Shown here one piece after another: positions 42,177-52,301 of a stretch of 62,910 nucleotides of DNA. The DNA is taken from the NCBI GenBank assembly GCA_046760505.1, contig JBHIEG010000012.1, forward strand, positions 1 to 62,910. Reading direction: 5' to 3'. This stretch comes from CAYFZR01 sp046760505 [NCBI: Candidatus Hydrothermarchaeota archaeon] (GTDB lineage Archaea; CAYFZR01). Each line of letters starts with the position of its first letter. Positions within the stretch are counted from its first letter, which is position 1. The notes under the pieces are model-generated. The model was given only the letters and a program-made list of their open reading frames with translations, had not been told where the DNA came from and ran no database searches. Made by a program: the position numbers and the translations under genes.

Positions 42177-43196
42177 TTAAGAAATAATCCCCATGGATCT
42201 GTCAGTTTTTTCTATGGATTTTTTTCCATCTTTTTCTATTTCTAACATTGCTCTTATTGCATCTATGTTTTCAGGAACTACGTCTGATTCTTGGTGAACT
42301 GCCTGATAGAAGTAGATTGTATCGTCTTTTATATGCACACTGTCTCTCCAGATCGGTATCTCATATAAATCATACCTAGGTCTACCCAAATCTCTTGAGA
42401 ACTCATGGATCTGAGAAGTACTTGTTATGCCGGATTTTCCATCTACCAGAATTATCCTTGGTGTTCTTTCGAATGCTTCTATTATTTCTTCTTCTCCTAC
42501 TTTACCTTTAATGTCAACCATTACGCAATGCAAGTGCATTATAGTTGTTGGAACCGCAACTGCCATGGTGGATATATTGATGTGGGGCATTACAGTTTGC
42601 ACGTCTGGACCATGGTGAGATGGAACATGAAGCACAGGGACTATTGCATTTATAGGGCCTTTTTTAGAGTCCCATGGATCTGTTGCTCTTCTAACCATCA
42701 CCGCCTTAACCTTATCAATCTCCACTACTTTTTCTATTGCATAGAGACTTCTGCACAGACCAGTTGTATTGCATGAAACCACCCTGACGAAATCCCTTCC
42801 AATTGCCCCATCGTAGTTACATAGGGCATTGAAAGAAAATCCTGCGACTTCATGCTCTTCTCCTCCTTGAAAAATAGCCTTTATTCCTGCTTTCTCATAC
42901 ATCGGCTTATTTTTAGCCCCTATACCGCCTGGTGTACAGTCCACGATGAGATCTACCTCATTTACCAAGTCTTCAACCAATCCTCCAACCTCAATTCCTG
43001 CATCCTTGAATAATTTTTCGTTTTCTTTTGAATCCGCGTACAGGGCATAGCCCTTATTGATTGCAAATCGAGCGCTAAAATCTGGTTTTCTTTTAGCAAC
43101 GCCGATTACTTCCATATCATCTTGAATTGCAACTGCATCCGCGACTCTTTTGCCTATGGTTCCGTATCCATTAACGCCTATCTTCACTTTAGCCAT
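42177..43196 (-). CDS. gap: Glyceraldehyde-3-phosphate dehydrogenase (archaeal type II)
   Basis: A 339-residue phosphorylating GAPDH of the archaeal class. Seen: NAD(P) motif [26 protein letters not shown], the active-site Cys in [11 protein letters not shown] (about residue 140) and the His-rich [22 protein letters not shown] precedes the ATG. It follows pgk by 12 bp, so the two enzymes of the 3-phosphoglycerate to glyceraldehyde-3-phosphate segment are made from one transcript. Confidence 0.96.
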   Translation of the reverse strand: MAKVKIGVNGYGTIGKRVADAVAIQDDMEVIGVAKRKPDFSARFAINKGYALYADSKENEKLFKDAGIEVGGLVEDLVNEVDLIVDCTPGGIGAKNKPMYEKAGIKAIFQGGEEHEVAGFSFNALCNYDGAIGRDFVRVVSCNTTGLCRSLYAIEKVVEIDKVKAVMVRRATDPWDSKKGPINAIVPVLHVPSHHGPDVQTVMPHINISTMAVAVPTTIMHLHCVMVDIKGKVGEEEIIEAFERTPRIILVDGKSGITSTSQIHEFSRDLGRPRYDLYEIPIWRDSVHIKDDTIYFYQAVHQESDVVPENIDAIRAMLEIEKDGKKSIEKTDRSMGIIS

Positions 43197-43208
43197 TATA
43201 TCACCTCT

Positions 43209-44429
43209 CTAAATTTTTTTTGCGGATTCTTTAAGAACTTCCAACGCAGGGAGTTTATCTCCAATTAAAAAAGAAATTAATGCCTTCCCCCCTGTACTCA
43301 TGTAGTCAACCTTATCAGCGAAACCAAACTTTTCAATGGCTGAGATGAGATGGCCTCCTCCAACTATTGAGAAACTTTGTGATTTTGAAATAACCTCGAG
43401 TAACCTCTTGGTTCCTATATCAGATCCTTGGTGCTCAAAAACTCCGGCCGGACCATTCCATACTGTTATTTTTGCATCTCTTACAATTTCTGAGTATTTC
43501 TCAATGGTAATAGACCCTATGTCATATATGGGATATGATACTGGGCATTCCTCCAATGTAACTTCTTCTCTCACCCCATTTTTAAATATTGCAAAATCTA
43601 ATGGGACTTTTATCTTTTCTCCATAGCGAAGAAGAAGTTTTTTAGTTTGATTTACCAGTTCAGGAGAAGTTTTATCTTGAATTAATTTTACACATGGATC
43701 GCCCAGTTCATGTCCTTTCAGATGATTTAAGAAAATTCCAACCAAGCCTAGAGTGAGGACCTGATCAACCACATCTTGCTTTAAAAGGCTTTCAATCAAT
43801 CTTATGGAGTCTTCTACCTTTATTCCCCCGAGAAGAAATATCGCTGGTCTTTCCCCCTTCACTTTACTTAACGTCTTAATTTCCATTTCCATAACTCTTC
43901 CTATGCAAGAGGGCAATACAAGCGGAAATCCAACCAGAGAAGGATGAGATCTATGTGCAGATGCGAATGCATCGTTTATGAAACAGTCTGCAAGCGGAAA
44001 GAGCCTTTGAACCAAGTATGTCCTTGCTTGATCTTCAGGGGGTTTATCCAAAACTTCTTCGGAGCAAAATCTGAGATTTTCAAGAAGAAGAATATCACCT
44101 TCTTTTAACTTTTTAATTGCTTCTCTCGAAGAAGATCCCATAACTTCGTCTACAAATTTCACCTCTCTTCCAAGAATTTCACTAAGTCTCTCTGAATGTT
44201 CTTCCAAGGATAAGAATTCTGGATCGCCTGGTCTCCCTTGATGCGACATTACAACCAATTTTGTGTCATCAAGATCGGAAATTGTCTTAGAATGATTTTT
44301 TATCCGTCTATCATCTGCTATTTTCTTTGATTTAACATCTATGGGGCAGTTTATATCTACCCTACAATATACTGTCTTGCCCTTAAGATCGAAATCATCT
44401 ATCGTCAAAAATTCAGATATCAAACTCAA
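43209..44429 (-). CDS. pgk: Phosphoglycerate kinase
   Basis: A 406-residue archaeal PGK. Seen: YCRVDINCPID near the N-terminus, MSHQGRPGDPEF, ENLRFCSEE, FINDAFASAHRSHPS and the nucleotide loop TVWNGPAGVFEHQ. The frame starts at TTG 44429; a TTG at 44408 (before TIDDFDL) is an alternative that would match shorter archaeal homologues. It lies 8 bp after a small membrane-protein gene. Confidence 0.95.
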   Translation of the reverse strand: MSLISEFLTIDDFDLKGKTVYCRVDINCPIDVKSKKIADDRRIKNHSKTISDLDDTKLVVMSHQGRPGDPEFLSLEEHSERLSEILGREVKFVDEVMGSSSREAIKKLKEGDILLLENLRFCSEEVLDKPPEDQARTYLVQRLFPLADCFINDAFASAHRSHPSLVGFPLVLPSCIGRVMEMEIKTLSKVKGERPAIFLLGGIKVEDSIRLIESLLKQDVVDQVLTLGLVGIFLNHLKGHELGDPCVKLIQDKTSPELVNQTKKLLLRYGEKIKVPLDFAIFKNGVREEVTLEECPVSYPIYDIGSITIEKYSEIVRDAKITVWNGPAGVFEHQGSDIGTKRLLEVISKSQSFSIVGGGHLISAIEKFGFADKVDYMSTGGKALISFLIGDKLPALEVLKESAKKI

Positions 44430-44437
44430 GCCTCAAT

Positions 44438-44662
44438 CTACTCTGTCTCACCTTTTGATTCTTCTTTCTCAGGTTTAGATATCTTGTAATCTTCATAGCT
44501 TAGCCAGGCAAAACCCAATCCAGCGAATATCAATATTAAACCAAAGGTTCCAGCAAAAACAACCCATAATGACTTAAAAAAGCGGATGTACCAAATTATA
44601 CCAGCCAAGAAAACCAAAACTCCGACAGCGGTTTTAACTAGATTCTTTGTCTCCTCCTTCAA
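44438..44662 (-). CDS. Small two-span membrane protein
   Basis: A 74-residue protein with two hydrophobic helices (about 9-26 and 30-53) and a charged C-terminal tail. The TTG start is preceded by AGGAGGTGG. A TATA-like stretch near 44699-44708 makes it the first gene of the operon with pgk and gap. Function unknown. Confidence 0.75.
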   Translation of the reverse strand: MKEETKNLVKTAVGVLVFLAGIIWYIRFFKSLWVVFAGTFGLILIFAGLGFAWLSYEDYKISKPEKEESKGETE

Positions 44663-44795
44663 ACCACCACCTCCTTACAATAACTCGAAGTTGAGCAGAT
44701 AAATTTTTCTCCTGAACTATGATGTCAAGCAGTAACTCTCTCTTGGAATTGTTTTAATGAACAATAGCCGAAAAGATATCTAAATAGATCCGGCT

Positions 44796-45812
44796 ATGCT
44801 ATATTATAGTCCTATCGTTATTAGAATCCTTTTAAATTCGCTAGACAAATTTGGTAAAATCGCATCAAATATGTACTCCAGTTTATTTGTAGTTTTCACC
44901 ATAATAACAGAAAATATAGCCGCAAATTTGTATACAGAGATTATATCTAGTTTTATTAACATAAATTTTATTGTAACAGGAATTCAAATGAAGGATAAAA
45001 CTTTGAGTCTAGAGCAACTTCAATTAATAGAAGAGTATGCAAACTGTTTTGATGTAGTAGTGAATTTGCCTGAGTTCCTTTACGCTAAATATCAACTGAA
45101 AGACTTAAATACTCTTATCAGAAAAATCGGAAAAGATCTAAGAATCCATTTATCTACTGGTAGAAATTCAAAAGAGATAGAAAAAAGAATTTCAGAAGCA
45201 ATAGAAGATGTTAGATTGAGAAGAGAAGATTTTGGAGCATATGAGGTTGTTCCTTATTTCAGCAGAAAAATTCTATTCAAGTTATTGAAACTTCATAGGA
45301 AGGCTTTAGACACTGCTATAATTTCAGTATTGTGCAGAGAAGGAATTTTGAAGATATTTAAAGAGGATGCAGACTCTATAAAAAGTAAAATATGGTTGGG
45401 TCTAGAGTTGGACATGTTCTCTATGTTAGGCGGTATACAGGTAATCAACGACGAAATATTTACCAGAGAGATAATAGAGAAGATATCAAAAGAATGCGTC
45501 CATGCATTGTACCAAAAGATTCAAAGAGGTTCTTTCATAAAAAAAGAGAAGGAACGACTACTGAGACAAATTCTAGGCATGTATGATTTTAAACACAAGG
45601 TCGGTTTTTATGGCTTAGATCAAGATCTCTGGCGCTTTTTTACCGTAATAGAAGCGAAACGATTGCTTGGTGTTAATGGAGAATTCGTACACGATTTAAT
45701 AGAACTCTCTGTGTTATTGAGGAAGTTAGAGATATTGAGAAGAACCGAATACTTTCCTCCAGATTACGAAGAATATGCTTCTGAATGGGCAGGAAAAATC
45801 ACTTCTTCTTGA
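44796..45812 (+). CDS. Hypothetical protein
   Basis: Up to 338 residues, not recognised. After a hydrophobic N-terminal stretch (IVTGIQ before residue 65) comes a mainly helical, basic protein: [33 protein letters not shown] and [21 protein letters not shown]. The start is uncertain; ATG 44871 (residue 26) and the ATG at residue 65 are alternatives. It may be cytosolic with a processed or mis-assigned N-terminus. Convergent with the LigD-type gene, overlapping it by 14 bp. Confidence 0.65.
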   Translation: MLYYSPIVIRILLNSLDKFGKIASNMYSSLFVVFTIITENIAANLYTEIISSFININFIVTGIQMKDKTLSLEQLQLIEEYANCFDVVVNLPEFLYAKYQLKDLNTLIRKIGKDLRIHLSTGRNSKEIEKRISEAIEDVRLRREDFGAYEVVPYFSRKILFKLLKLHRKALDTAIISVLCREGILKIFKEDADSIKSKIWLGLELDMFSMLGGIQVINDEIFTREIIEKISKECVHALYQKIQRGSFIKKEKERLLRQILGMYDFKHKVGFYGLDQDLWRFFTVIEAKRLLGVNGEFVHDLIELSVLLRKLEILRRTEYFPPDYEEYASEWAGKITSS

Positions 45813-46236
45813 AGAATAACCAATTTTTCTCTCCTTTGAATCTAATCAGAACATATCTGCCTTTCATCTTTTTACCTTTCAATTTAAAGATTATCCTGTC
45901 CTTCAGTTTTTCCTCTAGTTCGTATGTACCGGTATCCCAAATTTCAACGGATCCTGCTCCGTAATGACCTTCAGGTATTTTACCCTCGAATTCAGCATAG
46001 GAAACAGGATGATCCTCTGTTTCAATGGCTAATCTCTTTACTCCCGGATCGTTAGGTGGTTCTTTGGGTAATGCCCAGCTTTTTAACACTCCATCGATCT
46101 CTAATCTAAGATCGTAATGCGATTTGCGTGCATCATGTTTTTGAATAACGAATATTCTATCCCGAGTTAGATTTCCCTCTTTAGGCTCTGGAGTCATAGA
46201 AAAATCTCTTTTTCTCCAGTATTCATTCAATTTCAT
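45799..46236 (-). CDS. Stand-alone LigD-type 3'-phosphoesterase domain
   Basis: A 145-residue DNA 3'-end-healing phosphoesterase domain. [30 protein letters not shown] (split around residues 29-58) and [19 protein letters not shown] hold the His and Asp residues of the active site in the bacterial LigD PE domain. It trims 3' phosphates or ribonucleotides at breaks. No ligase, polymerase domain or Ku gene is adjacent. Confidence 0.93.
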   Translation of the reverse strand: MKLNEYWRKRDFSMTPEPKEGNLTRDRIFVIQKHDARKSHYDLRLEIDGVLKSWALPKEPPNDPGVKRLAIETEDHPVSYAEFEGKIPEGHYGAGSVEIWDTGTYELEEKLKDRIIFKLKGKKMKGRYVLIRFKGEKNWLFFKKK

Positions 46237-46322
46237 CTAATCTCCTCTCTTAAAGAATCTGCCCAACATATATTTACGTATTGACCAATAGTTCTTTTGA
46301 ACCAACTTAAAGAGATGCTAAT

Positions 46323-47180
46323 ATGTTCTTAAGAAAACACTCAGAAGAAAGTCATGAGGAGCCAATTGAATCAAAGATTCGTGAAAATCTGAAAAATATC
46401 AAACACAAGCTTTTGGTTATGAGTGGAAAAGGAGGTGTAGGAAAAAGCACCGTAGCAGCCAATCTCTCTTTTATTCTTTCATTGAAAGGATATGAAGTAG
46501 GTTTACTTGACGTAGATATCCATGGACCAAGCATACCCAAGATGCTGGGAATAGAAGAAGAATCCCTTCTTCCTACTGAATCTGGTCTTGTCCCTGTTTT
46601 AATTCCTCCTAAACTAAAGGTAGTCTCCATGGGTCTTTTGGTTCACGATAGAGATGCTCCTTTCGTTTGGAGGGGAGCTGCAAAGATGGAGATGATAAAA
46701 CAATTTCTGGGAGAGATTCACTGGGGAAAACTGGATTACATGATAATTGATCTTCCACCGGGGACTGGAGATGAGCCAATAAGCATAGCACAACTGATAC
46801 CAAGATGCGACGGAGTGATAGTGGTTACTACTCCTCAAGAAGTCGCATTACTAAGCGTGAGAAAATCAATAAACTTCGCTAAGAGATTAAAGTTTCCGAT
46901 CATTGGAATAATAGAGAATATGAGCGGTTTTGTTTGCCCCCACTGTTCTGAGAATATAGATCTCTTTAAAAGTGGAGGAGCAGAAAAAGCAGCGAAAGAT
47001 TTCAACATACCTTTCTTGGGAAAAATTCCTTTCGATCCAAAGATCGTTGAAACAGGAGATGAAGGGAATCCTTTCGTTCTAGAATACAAAGATTCCCAAG
47101 TTACAAAATCTTTTGAAGATGTAGTTGAAAAAATAGAGAATATCGTTACGAGAAAAAAGTACATGAAGTTCTGGAAGTAA
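46323..47180 (+). CDS. Mrp/NBP35 iron-sulfur cluster carrier ATPase
   Basis: A 285-residue P-loop scaffold/carrier for iron-sulfur clusters. Deviant Walker A SGKGGVGKSTVAANLS (about 34-49), LLDVDIHGPSIPKMLG, IIDLPPGTGDEP and the C-terminal cluster site GFVCPHCSE (CxxC, about 203-206). It matches ApbC/Mrp. Single gene with its own promoter region. Confidence 0.95.
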   Translation: MFLRKHSEESHEEPIESKIRENLKNIKHKLLVMSGKGGVGKSTVAANLSFILSLKGYEVGLLDVDIHGPSIPKMLGIEEESLLPTESGLVPVLIPPKLKVVSMGLLVHDRDAPFVWRGAAKMEMIKQFLGEIHWGKLDYMIIDLPPGTGDEPISIAQLIPRCDGVIVVTTPQEVALLSVRKSINFAKRLKFPIIGIIENMSGFVCPHCSENIDLFKSGGAEKAAKDFNIPFLGKIPFDPKIVETGDEGNPFVLEYKDSQVTKSFEDVVEKIENIVTRKKYMKFWK

Positions 47181-47271
47181 GATTGAATTATTTTTCCCGA
47201 AAATAGACTTTTTCTACTTTCTCCTGCTCTAAATCTATCACTTCTCCATCCACTTTTTTATCCGTTCTATT

Positions 47272-47388
47272 TTATAAGGGATTTAGAAAGAGTGTAATAA
47301 AATGTATAATATAATTTTGGACTAAAATTATCTTTACCGTCTCCGTTTCTTATAAGGGGGTGTAGAGAGGGGGTGATAAGGTAAGATA
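47272..47388. repeat. Two diverged direct repeats in the Mrp-prenyltransferase spacer
   Basis: Starting at 47272 and 47350, 78 bp apart, two copies of TTATAAGGG(x)TTTAGAAAG-like sequence align over about 36 bp with one inserted base. The second copy is richer in G. The spacer (47181-47423) contains no ORF and lies between convergent genes, so promoter function is not expected; a small RNA or repeated element remains possible. Confidence 0.4.
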
Positions 47389-47423
47389 GTGTAAATTCAG
47401 TATAAAATAATGTAGAACACCTT

Positions 47424-48233
47424 CTAACCGAATAAAAAGGCAATTACTGCGATTATCATTCCTAATTTAAGATAACTAGATACTTTTCCAGCGGTCTCTG
47501 GTCCACCTGTTAACAATATTAGAATAGAATAGAGGAAAACTAAATCGGCGATAAAGACCAAAATCAGGTATCTTATCCCAAATATATTCAAGAAGTAGGG
47601 TAGCGGACTAAGCAAAACCGAAAAGGCTAAAAAGAGAGAAGCGATCAGCGATGTCTTCTCCTCTCCTATGAGCAGAGGCAAAGTACTTGCAAAGCATCTA
47701 TCTCCATGGATGTCTTCTATATCTTTTATTAGTTCCCTGCTTAATGTGGAGAAAAAAGCGAGCAAGGAGAGTATGAAAGGAACTGTAAATTTTTCTACGC
47801 TTGCTCCTCCAAATATTAAGGTAGAGGCTCCCAGATAACTGATGCTTAAGTTTCCGATGAATCCTTTTCTTTTTAATTTGTATGAGTAAAATATCAGGAG
47901 AGCAGAATTGAAAACCGCGATTATAATGCAGATAAAAGTTAACTTCAAACTAATTCCTATCCCTGCTAGGAAGAGTAAAATAGCAAGCATCAATGCATGT
48001 TTCTCTTTTATTTCCCCAGATGGTATTGGTCTCTCTGGATTGTTTATTTTATCTATTTCAATGTCAAAATAATCGTTAATTGTATTTCCCGCACCGGTTA
48101 TCAAAAATGCGACTGAGAAAGCAATTGTCATGGTAACCGTATCCAGTTTGCCTGTTATTATTATTCCAATAACAACCAATGTTCCTGCTAAAAAACAATT
48201 CAGAGGCCTTATTATCCTAATATATCCTTGCAT
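47424..48233 (-). CDS. UbiA prenyltransferase (digeranylgeranylglyceryl phosphate synthase-like)
   Basis: An integral membrane prenyltransferase of about 269 residues with nine or so hydrophobic spans. The Asp-rich motifs are NTINDYFDIEIDKINNPERPIPSG (about 47-70) and SRELIKDIEDIHGDR (about 164-178). It resembles archaeal DGGGP synthase, which adds the second geranylgeranyl chain in ether-lipid synthesis. ATG 48233 with GTGAT upstream is chosen; the frame from 48245 would overlap the helicase gene further. It is coupled to the XPD gene. Confidence 0.9.
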   Translation of the reverse strand: MQGYIRIIRPLNCFLAGTLVVIGIIITGKLDTVTMTIAFSVAFLITGAGNTINDYFDIEIDKINNPERPIPSGEIKEKHALMLAILLFLAGIGISLKLTFICIIIAVFNSALLIFYSYKLKRKGFIGNLSISYLGASTLIFGGASVEKFTVPFILSLLAFFSTLSRELIKDIEDIHGDRCFASTLPLLIGEEKTSLIASLFLAFSVLLSPLPYFLNIFGIRYLILVFIADLVFLYSILILLTGGPETAGKVSSYLKLGMIIAVIAFLFG

Positions 48234-48237
48234 GAAA

Positions 48238-50085
48238 TCACACAAAGAATTTTCTTATCTCATACCCAATGTCTCTCGCTGGAGAAATCATGAACCATTC
48301 AGGAAGATGGGTTCTAAGGTTTCTGACCCTTTTATCCAAAATTACAACGATTCCTCTATCTTCATCAGACCTTATCAATCTACCTGCACTCTGCAATAAT
48401 CTTTGAATCGCTGGAGTAGTGTAAGCGTAAAGAAATCCTCTTCCGTTAAATTTTCTATTCAGATATCTCTCAAGTGCTTGCTGACTTATCGTGGGTCTAG
48501 GATAAGGTATTCCCACTATGATAGTACATATCAACTCCTCTCCTGGAAAATCCAGCCCCTCTGATATTCTTCCTCCCATAACTGCCAGTAATACTGAATT
48601 TTTGTTTTCCTTAAAATCTTCGATCAATTTCACCAGTTCTATTTGGCTAAGTCCTTGCTCCTCTATGTATATTCTCTTTTCTATTTCATCAAAAATTTTG
48701 TAACTCATCAATCTGTTCATAAGTTCAAAACTAGGGAAGAAAACTATAATATTTCCAGGAACAGAATTGCATGCATCTCTGATATTCTTTGCCAAGAGCC
48801 TGTACAAATTTGGATTTTTCCTTAGATCTTTGAATCTCGTTGTTACATTGAGAGAGTATATGATCTTTCTATTCTCTGGAGGAAATGGAGAGGGGAAACT
48901 TTTCATTACTGAATCTTCGTTTAAACCTACAAGATCTCTGTATGCTATCAAGGGAGTTAGTGTACCAGACATGCTAATTGAAGAAAAAACCTTTTCAAAA
49001 ACATCTTTCGTGGATAAACTTGCATCTAAACAGTTTATTTCTAGTACAGGGTATTCATCCTTCCTATACATCTTTATGAAATCCTCTCTATTGACGAGAA
49101 GCCAGTCCTGAATAAAACTGCCAATAGAGTAAATATAGGATATTGGTGGATCGCCTCTTTCTTCTTTAGCATCCTTTATGTATTCTCCTTCTGAAACAAG
49201 TATCTCAGATATTTCTAAAAGTTCTTCCAGGGATATTCCTAGGGTCTCGCAGAAAATATTTTCGTATTCATTTTTAAGGAGAATTTCATCCTCTTCAAAC
49301 TCATGCATTACATCCCCAAGATGATTGAAAAATTCATCATGCGTTATTTCTCCATACAACGGTTCTTCCAACCCTTTTGACTCGTTCAAAGCTCTTCTAA
49401 TTCCCCAGATGCTCAGTCTTCTACTTAAAAGGTTTCTTGCAAAATCAGGAAGGTTATGCGCCTCATCAACAATTAATATTATGTCAGAAATTCTCTTCTC
49501 TGTCCATTTAAGCAGGAGTTTTCTTATACTTGGATCGAACATGTAGTGGTAAGGACCAACTACAACTCTTGCATTTGGCGCTAGTATTTTGTTCATCTCG
49601 TAAGGACATATCTTCAAATTCTGACAGGTCTCTACAAGTTCCTCTGCAGTAAAACACCTCAACTTTTTAGAGAGATCATCTTTTATAGTATCTTGCATGT
49701 TTTCATAGAACTCGCATGTATGATCTTTTTTCCTTTTTTTGCATAGTCTTGAGAGTTCTTCTGAGCCTAAAGTAATATCTTTAAAAAGGAGACACATGTG
49801 CTTTCTTCCCTGAAAGGCTATTGAAGTTATTTCGGCATTTTTTTTCTCTATAATTGCCTTTAATTCATCTATAACTTGCTTTTGCTGCGAGTTCGTCCTT
49901 GTAACGTATACTATGACCTTCTCATTTTCGATAGCATACTCAAGACAAGGAGCAAGAGCACATATAGTTTTGCCTGTTCCGGTTCCGGATTCAAGGATCA
50001 AATTACCTCCGTTTTTTAAGGTGCTCGATATGAGCTCCATTATTTCGACTTGGTATCTCCTAGGTTCGTATGGAAATAAATCCAA
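48238..50085 (-). CDS. xpd: XPD/Rad3-type iron-sulfur DNA helicase
   Basis: A 615-residue SF2 helicase. Walker A ESGTGTGKTICAL (about 33-45), four Cys of the [4Fe-4S] domain (RKHMC, LCKKRKKDHTC, LKICPYE), VDEAHNL, and late motifs MGGRISEGLDFPG and QSAGRLIRSDEDRG. It unwinds DNA 5'-3' and takes part in archaeal nucleotide excision repair. It overlaps neither neighbour seriously; the prenyltransferase start lies 5 bp beyond its stop. Confidence 0.95.
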   Translation of the reverse strand: MDLFPYEPRRYQVEIMELISSTLKNGGNLILESGTGTGKTICALAPCLEYAIENEKVIVYVTRTNSQQKQVIDELKAIIEKKNAEITSIAFQGRKHMCLLFKDITLGSEELSRLCKKRKKDHTCEFYENMQDTIKDDLSKKLRCFTAEELVETCQNLKICPYEMNKILAPNARVVVGPYHYMFDPSIRKLLLKWTEKRISDIILIVDEAHNLPDFARNLLSRRLSIWGIRRALNESKGLEEPLYGEITHDEFFNHLGDVMHEFEEDEILLKNEYENIFCETLGISLEELLEISEILVSEGEYIKDAKEERGDPPISYIYSIGSFIQDWLLVNREDFIKMYRKDEYPVLEINCLDASLSTKDVFEKVFSSISMSGTLTPLIAYRDLVGLNEDSVMKSFPSPFPPENRKIIYSLNVTTRFKDLRKNPNLYRLLAKNIRDACNSVPGNIIVFFPSFELMNRLMSYKIFDEIEKRIYIEEQGLSQIELVKLIEDFKENKNSVLLAVMGGRISEGLDFPGEELICTIIVGIPYPRPTISQQALERYLNRKFNGRGFLYAYTTPAIQRLLQSAGRLIRSDEDRGIVVILDKRVRNLRTHLPEWFMISPARDIGYEIRKFFV

Positions 50086-50214
50086 GTTACCACCTATATT
50101 ATCAGTATACTATCAGATGTTTAACACATCAAATCCCCAATCTATCAAAGTTAAATATAGAGTTAATGAAATAGATGTTTAACTCTGATTTTAGTTCTTT
50201 CCTTACAATTTTTA

Positions 50215-50244
50215 TTTTTCGTAAAAAATTTTAAATACGAAAAA
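50215..50244 (+). promoter_or_regulatory. Palindromic operator around the MFS transporter TATA box
   Basis: TTTTTCGTA (50215-50223) and TACGAAAAA (50236-50244) are perfect 9-bp inverted arms around a 12-bp centre that holds the TATA-like TTTTAAATA. The element ends 26 bp before ATG 50271. A dimeric repressor bound here would block TBP. Confidence 0.6.
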
Positions 50245-50270
50245 AGAGGAGAGAGAAAAAAGGTTTGGGG

Positions 50271-51407
50271 ATGGAGCAAAGAATATTCGCTGTTTTGTTT
50301 CTAACCGTATTTGCAGCCATGCTTGGCGTTGCCATAATAGGACCTCTCATGCCAATTTATTCCAAAAGTTTGGGTGCAACAGGAATTTGGCTTGGTGTAA
50401 TATTCGCCATGTTTCCGATAGCAAGGACTATTTTTATGCCCATAATCGGGAAACATTCTGATAAGAAAGGGAGAAAGCGCTACATATGGATGGGTCTTTT
50501 TGCCTACTTCATAATGTCTCTCGGATATGCTTGGTCTCAAAATGTCTATGAGTTAACAATAGTGAGGTTCTTGCATGGTGTTGCATCAGCCATGGTCCTT
50601 CCAATTGCCATGGCGTACGTAGCAGAGATAGCGCCAAAGGGCAAGGAAGGTCAGCACATGGGTACATTCAACATGTCTCTGCTTTTAGGCTTGGCCATTG
50701 GTCCCCTAATAGGCGGCTTGCTTACCGAAAAATTTGGTATTTCTTCTTCATTTTACTTGATGGGTTTTTTGGCAGGAATCGCAATGATAATGGTCTTGAT
50801 ATCACTTCCTGACCATAATCCCTCGGTAAAGAGAGAATATGATGTTTCATTTAAAGATATGCTCAAAGATAAAAGAATGCGGGGAATATTCACCTTTAGA
50901 ACTGTCAATGCATTTGGAACGGGAGCAGTTTTCGTATTTCTTCCAATATTCGCGATAGGCGTTCACGTGAGTATCTCGCAAATAGGTTTTTTACTGTCTT
51001 TGGTTTATTTATTGATGACCGTATTGCAAAGACCTTCCGGAAAGTTGGCTGATAAATTCGATAAGGCAGGAATAATCCTTTTTGGGAGTCTAGGATTATC
51101 TACTGCTATCATTTTTGTTCCAAAATCCCATGGTTTTCTAGGTCTGCTAAGTATTAGCTTATTGATGGCTCTGTTCGGATCTCTTTCATTGCCTGCGGCC
51201 ACTGCTTTCGTTTCTGAACTGGGTAGAATCCATGGAATGGGCGCCACAATGGGAATATTCAACGTAGCCATGAGTGTTGGTTTTGCTACAGGTCCTCTGG
51301 TATCAGGAGCGATCATGGATATTTTAGGTCTACCCTATGTCTTTTACTTCGGCGGTGCACTGGGAGTACTCGGTAGCATCGTTTTTTACTGGATGGTTAA
51401 ATCTTAA
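50271..51407 (+). CDS. MFS transporter
   Basis: A 378-residue major facilitator protein with about 12 hydrophobic spans. The loop 2-3 motif is GKHSDKKGRKRYIW (DxxGRKR type), followed by RFLHGVASAMVLPIAMAYVAEIAPKGKEGQHMG, and the second half repeats it as GKLADKFDKAG. It resembles drug/H+ antiporters, but the substrate is unknown. ATG 50271 is preferred over TTG 50265. The palindrome around its TATA box suggests repression by a ligand-binding regulator. Confidence 0.9.
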   Translation: MEQRIFAVLFLTVFAAMLGVAIIGPLMPIYSKSLGATGIWLGVIFAMFPIARTIFMPIIGKHSDKKGRKRYIWMGLFAYFIMSLGYAWSQNVYELTIVRFLHGVASAMVLPIAMAYVAEIAPKGKEGQHMGTFNMSLLLGLAIGPLIGGLLTEKFGISSSFYLMGFLAGIAMIMVLISLPDHNPSVKREYDVSFKDMLKDKRMRGIFTFRTVNAFGTGAVFVFLPIFAIGVHVSISQIGFLLSLVYLLMTVLQRPSGKLADKFDKAGIILFGSLGLSTAIIFVPKSHGFLGLLSISLLMALFGSLSLPAATAFVSELGRIHGMGATMGIFNVAMSVGFATGPLVSGAIMDILGLPYVFYFGGALGVLGSIVFYWMVKS

Positions 51408-51448
51408 TTCCAGATAAAAATGCCAATAAAGTCTTATCTAATAAAATT

Positions 51449-51456
51449 TTTATAAG
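51449..51456 (+). promoter_or_regulatory. TATA box of the MBL-fold gene
   Basis: TTTATAAG is centred about 26 bp before ATG 51479, so the mRNA is probably leaderless. Confidence 0.55.
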
Positions 51457-51478
51457 AAAAGATTTTAAAAGAAATTCC

Positions 51479-52297
51479 ATGTCAGTTGAACTTGTTTTTC
51501 TGGGTACAGGAGGAGGAAGATTCGCCACAATAACTCAGAGAAGAATGACCGGAGGTATTTTGCTAAATTGCGAAAAAAGAATACACATTGATCCTGGTCC
51601 TGGAGCCCTTATAAGAGCCATACAGTTTGGATACAATCCCATAGGGATAGATGGGATAATCGTTTCTCATTGTCATCCAGATCACTACACGGATGCTGAA
51701 GTTATGATAGAGGCAATGACAAGAGGCATGACTAAGAGGCACGGCTTTTTAATCGGATCTAAAAGCGTTATCGAAGGATACAAAAATTTTGGACCCTCTA
51801 TATCAAAGTATCACCAGAAACAGGTTGAAGAAATATATACTGTCGAGCCAGACCAGACCCTGGATTTAGGTAACATGACCATAGAGGTTACCCCTACCAT
51901 TCACAGTGATCCTTCAGGAGTGGGTTTTAAATTCTTTACCGAAAATGGTATTATATCCTACATTGGAGATACGGAGTACTTCGATGATATATCAAAATAT
52001 CACGAAGGTGCCCGTGTATTGATAGTTCCAAACACAAGACCTTCCAATGATAGAATAAAATATCATCTCTGTAGCGAGGACACAATCAAATTGTTAAGGG
52101 AAATAAAGCCAGAAAAAGCGTTTTTAATCCATCTGGGAATGAAGATAATGGATATTGCTAGTAAGGAGGCAAAAATCATAACCGAGAAGAGCGGCGTTGA
52201 AACAATAGCCCCAAACGACGGGGCTAAGATCTCTGTAGAGGAAGTGATTAAGGTAGATGCCTCAAGACAGGGCAGCTTGGATTCATTCTTAAGGTGA
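51479..52297 (+). CDS. Metallo-beta-lactamase fold hydrolase
   Basis: A 272-residue MBL protein. [18 protein letters not shown], the zinc motif [12 protein letters not shown] (HxHxDH), [25 protein letters not shown] and [10 protein letters not shown] supply the metal ligands. It belongs to the ComEC/phosphodiesterase-like MBL group common in methanogens; the substrate is undetermined. It ends 4 bp before valS, so cotranscription is likely. Confidence 0.9.
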   Translation: MSVELVFLGTGGGRFATITQRRMTGGILLNCEKRIHIDPGPGALIRAIQFGYNPIGIDGIIVSHCHPDHYTDAEVMIEAMTRGMTKRHGFLIGSKSVIEGYKNFGPSISKYHQKQVEEIYTVEPDQTLDLGNMTIEVTPTIHSDPSGVGFKFFTENGIISYIGDTEYFDDISKYHEGARVLIVPNTRPSNDRIKYHLCSEDTIKLLREIKPEKAFLIHLGMKIMDIASKEAKIITEKSGVETIAPNDGAKISVEEVIKVDASRQGSLDSFLR

Positions 52298-52301
52298 GCG
52301 T

